Below are positions 35,168 to 43,151 of a stretch of DNA of 64,000 nucleotides, piece by piece. The notes beneath the pieces are model-generated. The model was not told the DNA's origin. It did no database searches and saw only the letters and a list, made by a program, of their open reading frames with translations. Origin of the DNA: Hymenobacter nitidus. GTDB lineage: Bacteria > Bacteroidota > Bacteroidia > Cytophagales > Hymenobacteraceae. Positions within the stretch are counted from its first letter, which is position 1; each line of letters starts with the position of its first letter. A program made the translations under genes and the position numbers. The DNA is taken from NCBI RefSeq assembly GCF_020447315.1, contig NZ_JAJADQ010000006.1, positions 297,403 to 361,402 on the forward strand, in the 5' to 3' direction.

Positions 35168-35854
35168 ATGCGCGCTGCTTTTCACTTTCTGGCCTCCGGG
35201 TTTCTCTGCCTTAGCCTGCTTGCGGGGTGCCGCCCCGACCAGATTGAGCACATTGAGAACGGCAAGCAGATTGCCACCACCCTGGAAAATATGGCCGTGA
35301 AGCGCATTCTGCCCGCCGACTTTCTGCGGACCACGCGCTGGGCCGGCGACTCGCTCACCGGGCAGGCCGACCGGGAGCTGCACCGCCTGCTGGCCCTGCA
35401 GCTGCGGGCGGGCGGGGTAGCGGCGGCCTTGCCCTACTGCCGCCCCGAAGCCTACGCCACCACCGACACCCTGGCCCGCACGCTGCTGGCCACGCCCCGC
35501 CGCCTTTCCGCCCGGCCCCGCAACGCGCAAAACCAAGCCGTGCTGCCCGACGCCGAGCTGCAGCCTGATACGGCCCGCCTGATTAAGCGACCCACGGCCG
35601 ATGTATTTGTGTATCAGCGGCCTATCCTGCTCAGTGATGCGCAGTGCCTGCGCTGTCACGGTGAAGTCGGCAAGGACATTGCCGCCGCCGACTACGCCCT
35701 GATCAAAAAGCAGTATCCGCAGGACCAGGCCACTGGCTACCGGCTCGGCGACGCCATGGGCGTCTGGCGCGTGAGCTTTGCCCGCAACGGCATAGCGGAG
35801 TTCTACACCATGAAAACCCGCAAGGTGATGAAGCCGCGCAAGCCGCTGTTTTAA
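35168..35854 (+). CDS. Lipoprotein with DUF3365 (Tll0287-like) haem-binding domain
   Basis: About 228 residues with lipobox LSLLAGC. The DUF3365/Tll0287-like domain has RAGGVAAALPYCRPEAY early and a c-type haem motif CLRCHG near residue 162, followed by YALIKKQYPQDQATGYRLGDAMGVWRV. Such domains bind haem or small ligands in the periplasm and act as sensors or electron carriers. It follows thrC by 85 bp but is probably separate in function. Confidence 0.8.
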   Translation: MRAAFHFLASGFLCLSLLAGCRPDQIEHIENGKQIATTLENMAVKRILPADFLRTTRWAGDSLTGQADRELHRLLALQLRAGGVAAALPYCRPEAYATTDTLARTLLATPRRLSARPRNAQNQAVLPDAELQPDTARLIKRPTADVFVYQRPILLSDAQCLRCHGEVGKDIAAADYALIKKQYPQDQATGYRLGDAMGVWRVSFARNGIAEFYTMKTRKVMKPRKPLF

Positions 35855-35961
35855 GTTGACCTGTGTTGCATGTGATTGATTTCTAGTGGGTAGCCGCTAA
35901 ACGGGCGGCGTCCTGATAGTTTGATACCAACCTTCCGCCAACTCTGGCAGTTGAGAAACCT

Positions 35962-37221
35962 ATGAGCCTTTCTTCAGCTACTCCCATCATCATTATCGGG
36001 GCCGGTATGGCGGGCCTCACCTGTGCCAACTACCTGCACCGCGCCGGCCGCCCCGTGCTGGTTCTCGAAGCCGCTGACGCCGTGGGGGGCCGCGTGCGCA
36101 CCGACGTCACACCCGAGGGCTTCCGCCTCGACCGGGGCTTTCAGGTGCTCCAAACGCGCTATCCGGAAGTGCAGCGCCTGATGGACTACGGCGCGCTGCA
36201 GCTACAGGCGTTCCGCTCCGGCGCGGTTATCCGGCTGGCCGATGGCCGGCAGACAACCCTGGTGAACCCGCTGGATCAGCCGCTGGCCGCCTTTTCCGCC
36301 CTCACTTCGCCTATCGGCACGCTGACGGACAAGCTGCGCATTGCGGCCCTGGCCAAGCGCGTGAGCAGCAGTAGCAGCGAGGAACTGCTGCGTTTGCCGT
36401 CGTCGGATACGCTCACCTACCTGCGGCAGCACGGCTGGAGCGAGCAAATCATTGACTCTTTCTTCCGGCCCTTTTTCGGCGGCGTGTTCCTGGACCGCGG
36501 CCTGAGCACGGCCAGCAACTTCTTCGAGTTCGTGTTCAAGCAGTTCGTGGAAGGGGAGGCGGCCATTCCGGCTCTGGGCATGCAGCAGATTCCGGAGCAG
36601 CTGGCCGCCCGCCTGCCCGCGGGCAGCGTGCGGCTCAACACCAAAGTGGAAGCTGTGCAGGGCCACACCGTTCAGCTGGTTGGGGGCGAAACGCTGCAAG
36701 CGGCGGCTGTCGTGGTAGCTGTGAATGGGGAAGCCGCCGCCCGGCTGCTGCCGACCTCCAGCCTGCCCATCCCGACGGCCTGGCGCCGCACCACCTGCAC
36801 CTATTTCGCCGCCGATGCCTCGCCCGGCAAGGCCGATAAGCTGCTGCGCCTGAATGCAGCCCCCGGCTCCCTGGTGCACAATGTGGCCTTCCCCAGCGAC
36901 GTAGCACCCGGTTATGCCCCGGCCGGCCGCGCCCTGATTTCGGTGAGTGCCCACGGCTCCCAGGCCCTGAGCGACGCCAACCTGACGGTGCGGCTGCGGG
37001 AAGAGCTGGCGGCCTGGTTTGGCCCGGCCGCCCGGCAGTGGCAGCATCTGCGCACCTACCACATTCCGCAGGCCCTGCCGGTGTATGCCAGTGGTCAGCC
37101 TCCGTTTCAGCCCCTGCAAGTGGGTGAAAATCTTTACCGCTGCGGCGACTACACCAGCTACCCTTCGCTGAATGCGGCAATGGCCACGGGCCGCAAGGTG
37201 GCGGAAGCTTTGCTAGCCTAA
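35962..37221 (+). CDS. FAD-dependent oxidoreductase, amine-oxidase/phytoene-desaturase family
   Basis: About 419 residues. Dinucleotide fold PIIIIGAGMAGLTCANYLHRAGRPVLVLEAAD and the arginine-rich GGRVRTDVTPEGFRLDRGFQVLQTRYPE are the family signature, and the C-terminal YRCGDYTSYPSLNAAMATGRKVAE is the FAD-binding end. Related proteins oxidise amines or carotenoid precursors; the substrate is unknown. A terminator follows. Confidence 0.85.
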   Translation: MSLSSATPIIIIGAGMAGLTCANYLHRAGRPVLVLEAADAVGGRVRTDVTPEGFRLDRGFQVLQTRYPEVQRLMDYGALQLQAFRSGAVIRLADGRQTTLVNPLDQPLAAFSALTSPIGTLTDKLRIAALAKRVSSSSSEELLRLPSSDTLTYLRQHGWSEQIIDSFFRPFFGGVFLDRGLSTASNFFEFVFKQFVEGEAAIPALGMQQIPEQLAARLPAGSVRLNTKVEAVQGHTVQLVGGETLQAAAVVVAVNGEAAARLLPTSSLPIPTAWRRTTCTYFAADASPGKADKLLRLNAAPGSLVHNVAFPSDVAPGYAPAGRALISVSAHGSQALSDANLTVRLREELAAWFGPAARQWQHLRTYHIPQALPVYASGQPPFQPLQVGENLYRCGDYTSYPSLNAAMATGRKVAEALLA

Positions 37222-37244
37222 CGCAACTATGTTCGGCACTAGCA

Positions 37245-37291
37245 AAAGCCTCCCGGCGCTATTCGCTGAACGCGTAGTGTCGGGAGGCTTT
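37245..37291. terminator. Bidirectional terminator between the FAD oxidoreductase and xth
   Basis: Perfect 11-bp inverted repeat AAAGCCTCCCG / CGGGAGGCTTT with a 25-nt loop, followed by TGTTTTAG on the plus strand. The two genes are convergent. Confidence 0.85.
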
Positions 37292-37309
37292 GTTTTAGTG
37301 GCGAGCTGC

Positions 37310-38074
37310 TTAGCTTAACTCCACATACGCCGGGCAGTGGTCAGAATGAACTACGTCGGGGAGCAGGCCGGCATCGGCAATGCGGGGCTGCAGGCTCTGG
37401 TCGACCAGCAGGTGGTCGAGGCGCCAGCCCACGTTGCGTGCCCGGGCGCCGGCGCGGAAGGTCCACCAGGAGTAGTGGCCGGTGGCGTCGCCGTGGTGGT
37501 GGCGGAACGAGTCGGTGAAGCCGTCGGCCAGGAAATCGGCAAACCAGGCGCGCTCCTCGGGCGTGAAGCCGGGGCTTTTCTGGTTGGCTTTGGGGTTGTG
37601 CAGGTCAATGGCGGTCTGACAGCAGTTGTAGTCACCGCCGATAATCAGGGGCGGCGCGCTGGCCTTGATTTCCTGCACGTAGCGGCGGAAGAAGTGCAGC
37701 CATTCGACCTTAAACGCCTGCCGCTCTTCACTGCTCGTGCCCGAGGGCATGTACACGTTCAGTACCGAGCAGTCGGCAAAATCCAAGCGCAGCACGCGCC
37801 CTTCCAGGTCGTAGCACTCGGTGCCGCAGCCGTACACCACGTTCTGCGGCGCAATTTTGGTGAACGTAGCCACGCCGCTGTAGCCGGGTTTCTGGGCCGG
37901 GTGAAGGTAGGCCTGATAGCCCAGCGCTTCGAACCCAGCCACATCGAGCGGGGCCGTACCCGCCTTGATTTCCTGCAGGCACAGCACGTCCGGGTTGGCC
38001 TCCCGCACCCAGTCGAGCAAGCCTTTGCTCATGGCCGAGCGGTAGCCATTGACGTTGTAGGTAATGATTTTCAC
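37310..38074 (-). CDS. xth: Exodeoxyribonuclease III
   Basis: About 254 residues from GTG 38074 (a TTG at 38080 is possible). MKIITYNVNGYRSAM, VLCLQEIKAG, LDFADCSVLNVYMPSG, LIIGGDYNCCQTAIDLHNP, YSWWTFRAGARARNVGWRLDHLLV and SDHCPAYVEL are the AP endonuclease/exonuclease III motifs with the metal and catalytic residues. It acts in base-excision repair. Confidence 0.93.
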   Translation of the reverse strand: MKIITYNVNGYRSAMSKGLLDWVREANPDVLCLQEIKAGTAPLDVAGFEALGYQAYLHPAQKPGYSGVATFTKIAPQNVVYGCGTECYDLEGRVLRLDFADCSVLNVYMPSGTSSEERQAFKVEWLHFFRRYVQEIKASAPPLIIGGDYNCCQTAIDLHNPKANQKSPGFTPEERAWFADFLADGFTDSFRHHHGDATGHYSWWTFRAGARARNVGWRLDHLLVDQSLQPRIADAGLLPDVVHSDHCPAYVELS

Positions 38075-38124
38075 AGCCAAAAAGTAAGCCTTCGGAATCA
38101 GTCCGAAGAAAGAAAAACAATGAG

Positions 38125-39438
38125 TTAGCGGTCCGCCAGCTTGTTTACCTGCTCTTCGCCCTGCCGGGCCGGTACGGCTACCAGCTTGGCGCCGCCTTCC
38201 GGCCGCAGCTCCAGATACGTCGGCGCGTTAGGGTCCGGCACTACCTCGAGGCAGGCTTCTCCCACGCACAGGTGCACCGGCTGCCCCGCCGCCTGCCACG
38301 GAATCGACAGATACTGGTCGGTACCCAGCTGACCGACCGCCCCGTTGTCGATGCTCACGGGGAGGCTGGGGCCGGGCCGGCGGCGGTACACAATCAGGTG
38401 GGTGGGGCGCTGGGCCAGGTTGGTGGCTGCGCCTTCCGTACCCTGATAATCCAGGATCAGGCCGGTGCGCATGTCCAGGGAAAATGCCTTGCGCGGCGGT
38501 CCGGCATTGATTACCCCACCGGAGGTGTTGTTGAAATCGGGCGCGAAAAACATGAAGTTGGGCCCGCGCTGCTCCAGCAGGTAGTATTCCCCCTGAAACT
38601 GAATGTATACCTGGCGCCCGTCGCAGAAGCCCCAGGCGTCGGTCAGGGCCACGTGTTTGCCCTCCGGCGTCAGCACCGAGGGGTTGACGGCCCGCTTGCC
38701 CTGCCACTCGGTGTTGCGGTAGGCCCGCGCATCCACGGACACATTGTCCGGCCGGCCCGGCTCGTTGTGCCGAAACTCGAAGAAGCTGCGGTAGATGCCC
38801 ATGCGCCACGTCTCTGTCCGGATCGGGTAGGGCGCCGTGCCGGGCTGCTGCAGTTGGGCCAGGGTGTAAGCCGGGCCCGGCTGGGTCCAGTCGGCGCGGC
38901 TCACCTGCTCCAGACTTTGCTGCAGCAAGGCGGCCAGCAGCAGCGGGGCCGACTGCTCGGGCGTGGTAGCCGTTACCTGCTGCTGGTCGGTTGCGTAGGT
39001 GCGGGCCACCAGGTAGTAGCTGCTGTCGGGTCGTTGCGCGTAGTATTCGGCCGCCAGCTCGCCAGCGGTGTTCAGCTTGCCATTCGCCAAAAGGGAGGAG
39101 GCGTTGATGCTGGTGAGGCGAAGCACGAGCGGCTGGGCTGCCGCCGAGGCTGGCAGGCGGGCCCTTAATGCTGCGGTCAGCTCGGGCCCCACGCCCTGGG
39201 CTACTACCAGCATGCGGTAGGGCGCAAACAGGCCGAACTTGCTAATGCCGAGCCCCCGCTGCCGAGGCTGCGCCTCAATTACCCGGCGAATGTAGAACGG
39301 TTCGGGTGGGGGCGGCACCGCGTACGCCTGCAGGCTCACGGGCAGGTCGCGCCCCAGGATGGAGGGTTGGGCCTGCAGGCTGTAGCTTACCAAAAGCAGG
39401 CTCAGTATCCGCCCACACACATATCTGTTCACGCTCAC
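38125..39438 (-). CDS. Secreted hypothetical protein
   Basis: About 437 residues from GTG 39438 with signal sequence ILSLLLVSYSLQAQ. The mature part contains AGELAAEYYAQRPDSSYYLVARTY, a beta-rich central region with YRSFFEFRHNEPGRP and a probable C-terminal domain (YIQFQGEYYLLEQRG..LILDYQG). I do not recognise it. It starts a group of three minus-strand genes ending at xth, 14-16 bp apart, which suggests an operon. Confidence 0.6.
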   Translation of the reverse strand: MSVNRYVCGRILSLLLVSYSLQAQPSILGRDLPVSLQAYAVPPPPEPFYIRRVIEAQPRQRGLGISKFGLFAPYRMLVVAQGVGPELTAALRARLPASAAAQPLVLRLTSINASSLLANGKLNTAGELAAEYYAQRPDSSYYLVARTYATDQQQVTATTPEQSAPLLLAALLQQSLEQVSRADWTQPGPAYTLAQLQQPGTAPYPIRTETWRMGIYRSFFEFRHNEPGRPDNVSVDARAYRNTEWQGKRAVNPSVLTPEGKHVALTDAWGFCDGRQVYIQFQGEYYLLEQRGPNFMFFAPDFNNTSGGVINAGPPRKAFSLDMRTGLILDYQGTEGAATNLAQRPTHLIVYRRRPGPSLPVSIDNGAVGQLGTDQYLSIPWQAAGQPVHLCVGEACLEVVPDPNAPTYLELRPEGGAKLVAVPARQGEEQVNKLADR

Positions 39439-39452
39439 AGCGGAATAGTAGC

Positions 39453-39836
39453 TTACTCAGAACCCAGCGTCGGATCCTCTTTCATAAAGGCCTCGAAGTA
39501 CTCCAGGATGTGCCACTTCAGCATGCGCTCCTGCTCCTTGAGGTTGGCAAACGGCACCGGTCGCACCAGCGTGTAGTGGGGCCAGCCTTCTTCGTCCACG
39601 TGGTCGAGGGCGTAGTGGCCCGACAGGCTGAAGAGGCGGCAGGTAGCAATGTGCATCAGATCCTGCTTTTGCTCTTTGGTAAACGGCCCCGCGCCCTGCC
39701 CCAGCTCCTGCACGCCAATAAGCAGGAGCAGAGCGTTCAAATCAGGCTTTTTGCCAAAACGGGCGCGCATCTCGTTCATGAGCTCCCACCAGCGGGCCTC
39801 AAACTGGGCTTCGGTTTCGTCGACGTGCAGGGGCAT
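39453..39836 (-). CDS. Conserved hypothetical protein
   Basis: About 127 residues, no signal. The helical sequence ELMNEMRARFGKKPDLNALLLLIGVQELGQG and FANLKEQERMLKWHILEYFE resembles small Bacteroidota proteins of unknown role. The ATG at 39836 follows the carboxymuconolactone decarboxylase stop by one base, so the two are translationally coupled. Confidence 0.65.
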   Translation of the reverse strand: MPLHVDETEAQFEARWWELMNEMRARFGKKPDLNALLLLIGVQELGQGAGPFTKEQKQDLMHIATCRLFSLSGHYALDHVDEEGWPHYTLVRPVPFANLKEQERMLKWHILEYFEAFMKEDPTLGSE

Positions 39837-39837
39837 G

Positions 39838-40215
39838 CTAGGCGTCGTGGTGGTGCAGGGGCGCAGGCGTGGTGGCCTCGTCCTTCAGAATTTCCCAGTA
39901 CTCCACGGCCCGGCGGAAATGGGGAATCACGATGCTGCCGCCAATCAGGTTGGCAATAGCAAATACCTCGTAAATCTGCTCGTCGTTAATGCCCTCCTCG
40001 TGGCACTTGCCCAGGTGGTACTTGATGCAGTCGTCGCAGCGCAGTACCATCGAGCAGGCCAGGCCCAGCATTTCCTTGGTTTTGACGTCCAGGGCGCCGG
40101 CCTGGTAGGTGTTGGTATCGAGGTTGAAAAAACGCTTGATGACTTTGTTATCAGCCGCCATGATTTTCTCATTCATGCGCTGGCGGTATTCATTAAACTC
40201 GGTGACTTGGCTCAT
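39838..40215 (-). CDS. Carboxymuconolactone decarboxylase family protein (AhpD-like)
   Basis: About 125 residues. The central ALDVKTKEMLGLACSMVLRCDDCIKYHLGKC has the CxxC of AhpD-like peroxidase reductases (RCDDC) with a His a few residues later, and the C-terminal half is helical. Such proteins reduce peroxides or peroxiredoxin partners with the CxxC. A His-rich tail ends it. It is the first of a coupled gene group. Confidence 0.85.
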   Translation of the reverse strand: MSQVTEFNEYRQRMNEKIMAADNKVIKRFFNLDTNTYQAGALDVKTKEMLGLACSMVLRCDDCIKYHLGKCHEEGINDEQIYEVFAIANLIGGSIVIPHFRRAVEYWEILKDEATTPAPLHHHDA

Positions 40216-40394
40216 GGTAACAGACTATGGTATGGGCTATAAACACGAAAGTAGGCACAAAAGTCACCTGCTCCCGCCTTCCTCTAAGCATTGCTTCGCC
40301 AGGTGCTTCATTTTCCGCCGGTTGTAGTCTGTTATCCTGAGCCGGAGAATGTTGCCTGCGCTGCCTGGAAATCAGCTACCAGCCCAAACAAACG

Positions 40395-40793
40395 CTACAA
40401 CAACGTCCCTTCGCCGTGCAGCCGGTCGAAAATCAGCTGGTCGACGGGGGACACGCTGGCACGGTCAGCGTAGGTGAGCCAGACTACTTCCTCGATTTCG
40501 GCGGCGGGCTGCAGCGTACCGGTATAGCGGGCCCCGTAGCAGATCATGCGCACCAAGATTCCTTCGGTGTGTCCGTGGGCCTGGGCTTCGAACGTATCTA
40601 TATAGTGCAGGCTGCCGGCATCCAGGGTCACGGTCAGCTCCTCCCGGATTTCCCGCAGCAGGGTTTGGGCGTCGGTTTCGCCGGTTTCCCGCTTGCCGCC
40701 GGGAATGTAGTACCGGTCTTTGCCCCGGCTGCGGGTGCTGAGCAGGCGCCCCTCGTGCAGGTGGAGCCAGGCAACTTTATCAATGACGTTCAT
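40395..40793 (-). CDS. NUDIX hydrolase
   Basis: About 132 residues. The Nudix box is GGKRETGETDAQTLLREIREELTV, i.e. Gx5Ex7REUxEExGU, with the metal-binding glutamates in place. The rest is a standard Nudix alpha/beta fold (IDTFEAQAHG..EEVVWLTYAD). It would hydrolyse a nucleoside-diphosphate-type substrate; specificity unknown. It is alone, and the 179 bp before it toward 40216 hold nothing I can identify. Confidence 0.88.
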   Translation of the reverse strand: MNVIDKVAWLHLHEGRLLSTRSRGKDRYYIPGGKRETGETDAQTLLREIREELTVTLDAGSLHYIDTFEAQAHGHTEGILVRMICYGARYTGTLQPAAEIEEVVWLTYADRASVSPVDQLIFDRLHGEGTLL

Positions 40794-40915
40794 AGCAGCG
40801 GCGGGCGTGGCAAGCCATGCCTTAGAAAGAAGAAGCCACGAAGATACGCGCGCTTATGCAGCCTAACGATTGGTAGTTAGTCTTTGGCAGACCTCCTACT
40901 TTGTCTTTTGCCCGC

Positions 40916-43045
40916 ATGAGCAAACCAACTACCCTGCACGCCTGCCTCACCGTGGCCAGCCTGGCCCTGGCGGGCTGCGCTACCAGCCAGGCTCCGCAAG
41001 CCACGGCTACTGCTACTGCCCCCGCCGCTACGCCGACCCTCACGGCATCGGCCGCTACAGCCGCGCCGGTCGTTTCCGAAGGCCGCAGCATCAACGTGGC
41101 CGACCTCGACCGGTCGGTGGCGCCCTGCGAGGACTTCTACCGGTTTTCGGGCGGCAACTGGCTCAAGAACAACCCTGTGCCGTCGTACGCCACGCGCTGG
41201 GGGCCGCGTAACCTGCTCAACGACCGGATTCAGCTGCAGCTACGCCAGATTCTGGAAGAGGCCGCGGCCAACCAAAGTGCGGCCAAGGGCTCGAATACCC
41301 AGAAAGTAGGCGACTTCTTTGCCTCGGCCATGGATACGGTGGCCATTGAAAAAGCCGGCCTCACGCCCCTGCAGCCCGAGCTGAGCCGCATTGCCGCCAT
41401 CAAGGACCTGAAGGGAGTGCAGGACGAAATTGCCCGCCAGAAGATGCTGCAGACCGACGCCTTTTTCCGGGCGGGCGTGGATGTGGACGAAAAGAAGTCG
41501 ACCCAGTATACCGTGGGCATCAACCAGGGCGGCCTTACCCTGCCCGACCGGGACTACTACTTCAAGCAGGATGCCCGCACCGAAACCATCCGCGGGGCCT
41601 ACCGGAAATACCTGACCAACATGCTGGCCCTGCTCGGCGACGACCAGGCTACGGCCCAGAAAAACGCGGCCACCATTGAGCGGATTGAAACGCGCCTGGC
41701 CAAAGCCTCCCGTACCCGCGTGGCGCTGCGCGACCCGCAAAGCAACTACAACAAGCTGACCGTTGCGGAGCTGCAGAAGCGCTACCCTACCCTGAACCCG
41801 CAGCGCCTGCTGACCAGCCTGCAGCTGGGCGCGGCCAAGGAAGTGGTAGTAGGCCAGCCCGATTTCCTGGCCGAAGTAGATAGGGTACTCAAAACCGAGC
41901 CCGTCGGCGACCTGAAAACCTACCTGCGCTGGCAACTGGTGCGCTCGGTAGCGGCGGCTTTGCCCGCGGCTTTCGTCAACGAGAGCTTCCGCTACAACCA
42001 GGTGCTGACCGGCGCCAAGCAGCCCCTCACCCGCTGGAAACGCATGCTGGCCGCCACCGACAACTCCCTGGGCGAAGCCTTTGGCCAGCTCTACGTGGAT
42101 AAGGCCTTTTCGCCGGCGGCCAAGCAGAAGGCGCTGGAAATGGTGACCAACATCAAAGCCTCCATGGCCGACCACATCCGGAGCAACACCTGGATGAGTG
42201 AGCCCACCAAGGCCGAGGCCCTGAAAAAGCTCAGTGCCCTGCGGGTGAAAATCGGCTACCCGGATAAGTGGAAGGACTATTCGGCCCTGAACATCACCCG
42301 CGACTCGTACCTGCGCAACCTGCTAGCTGCCCGCGAGTGGGACTACCGCCAGGAGGTGAAGAAGTACGGCGGGCCCATCGACCGGAATGAGTGGGGCATG
42401 ACGCCGCCCACCATCAATGCCTACTACAACCCGCCGATGAACGAAATCGTGTTTCCGGCCGGCTACCTCCAACCGCCCTTCTTCGACCCCAATGCCGACG
42501 ACGCGGTAAACTACGGGGCCATTGGCGGGGTAATGGGTCACGAAATCACCCACGGCTTCGACGACCAGGGCCGCCAGTACGATGCCGCCGGCAACCTGCG
42601 CGACTGGTGGACGCCCGCCGACGCGGCCGAATTTACCAAGCGCACGGCCATCGTCGGCCGCCAGTACGACGCCTTCTCACCCCTCGACTCGGTGCATGTG
42701 AACGGCAAGCTGACGATGGGCGAAAATCTGGCCGACTTTGCCGGCCTGACCGTGGTGTATGGGGCGCTGCAGAAGCAGCTGCAAAAGCAGTACGGCTCGA
42801 ATCCGCGCCCCCTTATCGACGGGTTCACGCCCGAGCAGCGCTTCTTCCTGAGCTGGGCCCAATTGCGGCGCTCCAACATCCGGCCCGAGGCCCTGCGCCA
42901 GCAGATCCTGACCGACCCTCACTCCCCCGACCAGTACCGCACCATCGGCCCGCTGATGAATATGCCCCAGTTCTATCAGGCCTTCGGCTGCCAGCCCGGC
43001 CAGAAGATGGTGCGCACCGACGATGACCGGGCCACCATCTGGTAG
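40916..43045 (+). CDS. M13 family metallopeptidase, first of a tandem pair
   Basis: About 709 residues from ATG 40916, lipobox LALAGC. After an Ala/Thr-rich linker the M13 (neprilysin-type) catalytic domain has GHEITHGFDDQGRQYD (zinc ligands His and His, catalytic Glu) near residue 540 and ENLADFAGL, with the third Glu ligand. Such lipoproteins degrade peptides on the outer face of the membrane. An in-frame TTG upstream is not needed. The second copy follows 106 bp later. Confidence 0.9.
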   Translation: MSKPTTLHACLTVASLALAGCATSQAPQATATATAPAATPTLTASAATAAPVVSEGRSINVADLDRSVAPCEDFYRFSGGNWLKNNPVPSYATRWGPRNLLNDRIQLQLRQILEEAAANQSAAKGSNTQKVGDFFASAMDTVAIEKAGLTPLQPELSRIAAIKDLKGVQDEIARQKMLQTDAFFRAGVDVDEKKSTQYTVGINQGGLTLPDRDYYFKQDARTETIRGAYRKYLTNMLALLGDDQATAQKNAATIERIETRLAKASRTRVALRDPQSNYNKLTVAELQKRYPTLNPQRLLTSLQLGAAKEVVVGQPDFLAEVDRVLKTEPVGDLKTYLRWQLVRSVAAALPAAFVNESFRYNQVLTGAKQPLTRWKRMLAATDNSLGEAFGQLYVDKAFSPAAKQKALEMVTNIKASMADHIRSNTWMSEPTKAEALKKLSALRVKIGYPDKWKDYSALNITRDSYLRNLLAAREWDYRQEVKKYGGPIDRNEWGMTPPTINAYYNPPMNEIVFPAGYLQPPFFDPNADDAVNYGAIGGVMGHEITHGFDDQGRQYDAAGNLRDWWTPADAAEFTKRTAIVGRQYDAFSPLDSVHVNGKLTMGENLADFAGLTVVYGALQKQLQKQYGSNPRPLIDGFTPEQRFFLSWAQLRRSNIRPEALRQQILTDPHSPDQYRTIGPLMNMPQFYQAFGCQPGQKMVRTDDDRATIW

Positions 43046-43151
43046 CATCGCACTTTCGCTCTCACTCAATCCGCTCAGCCGGAACCAGACTGCGCCGCCG
43101 CTTGTCGGAAGACTGGACCCATCCTTTTTCTGCTCCTTTTTACCCCATATA

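Noticed and set aside
40320..40390. A second copy of the MITE-like element near 40330 (TTATCCTGAGC)
   Set aside because: Only about 10 bp resemble the arm; no inverted partner and no flanking repeat.
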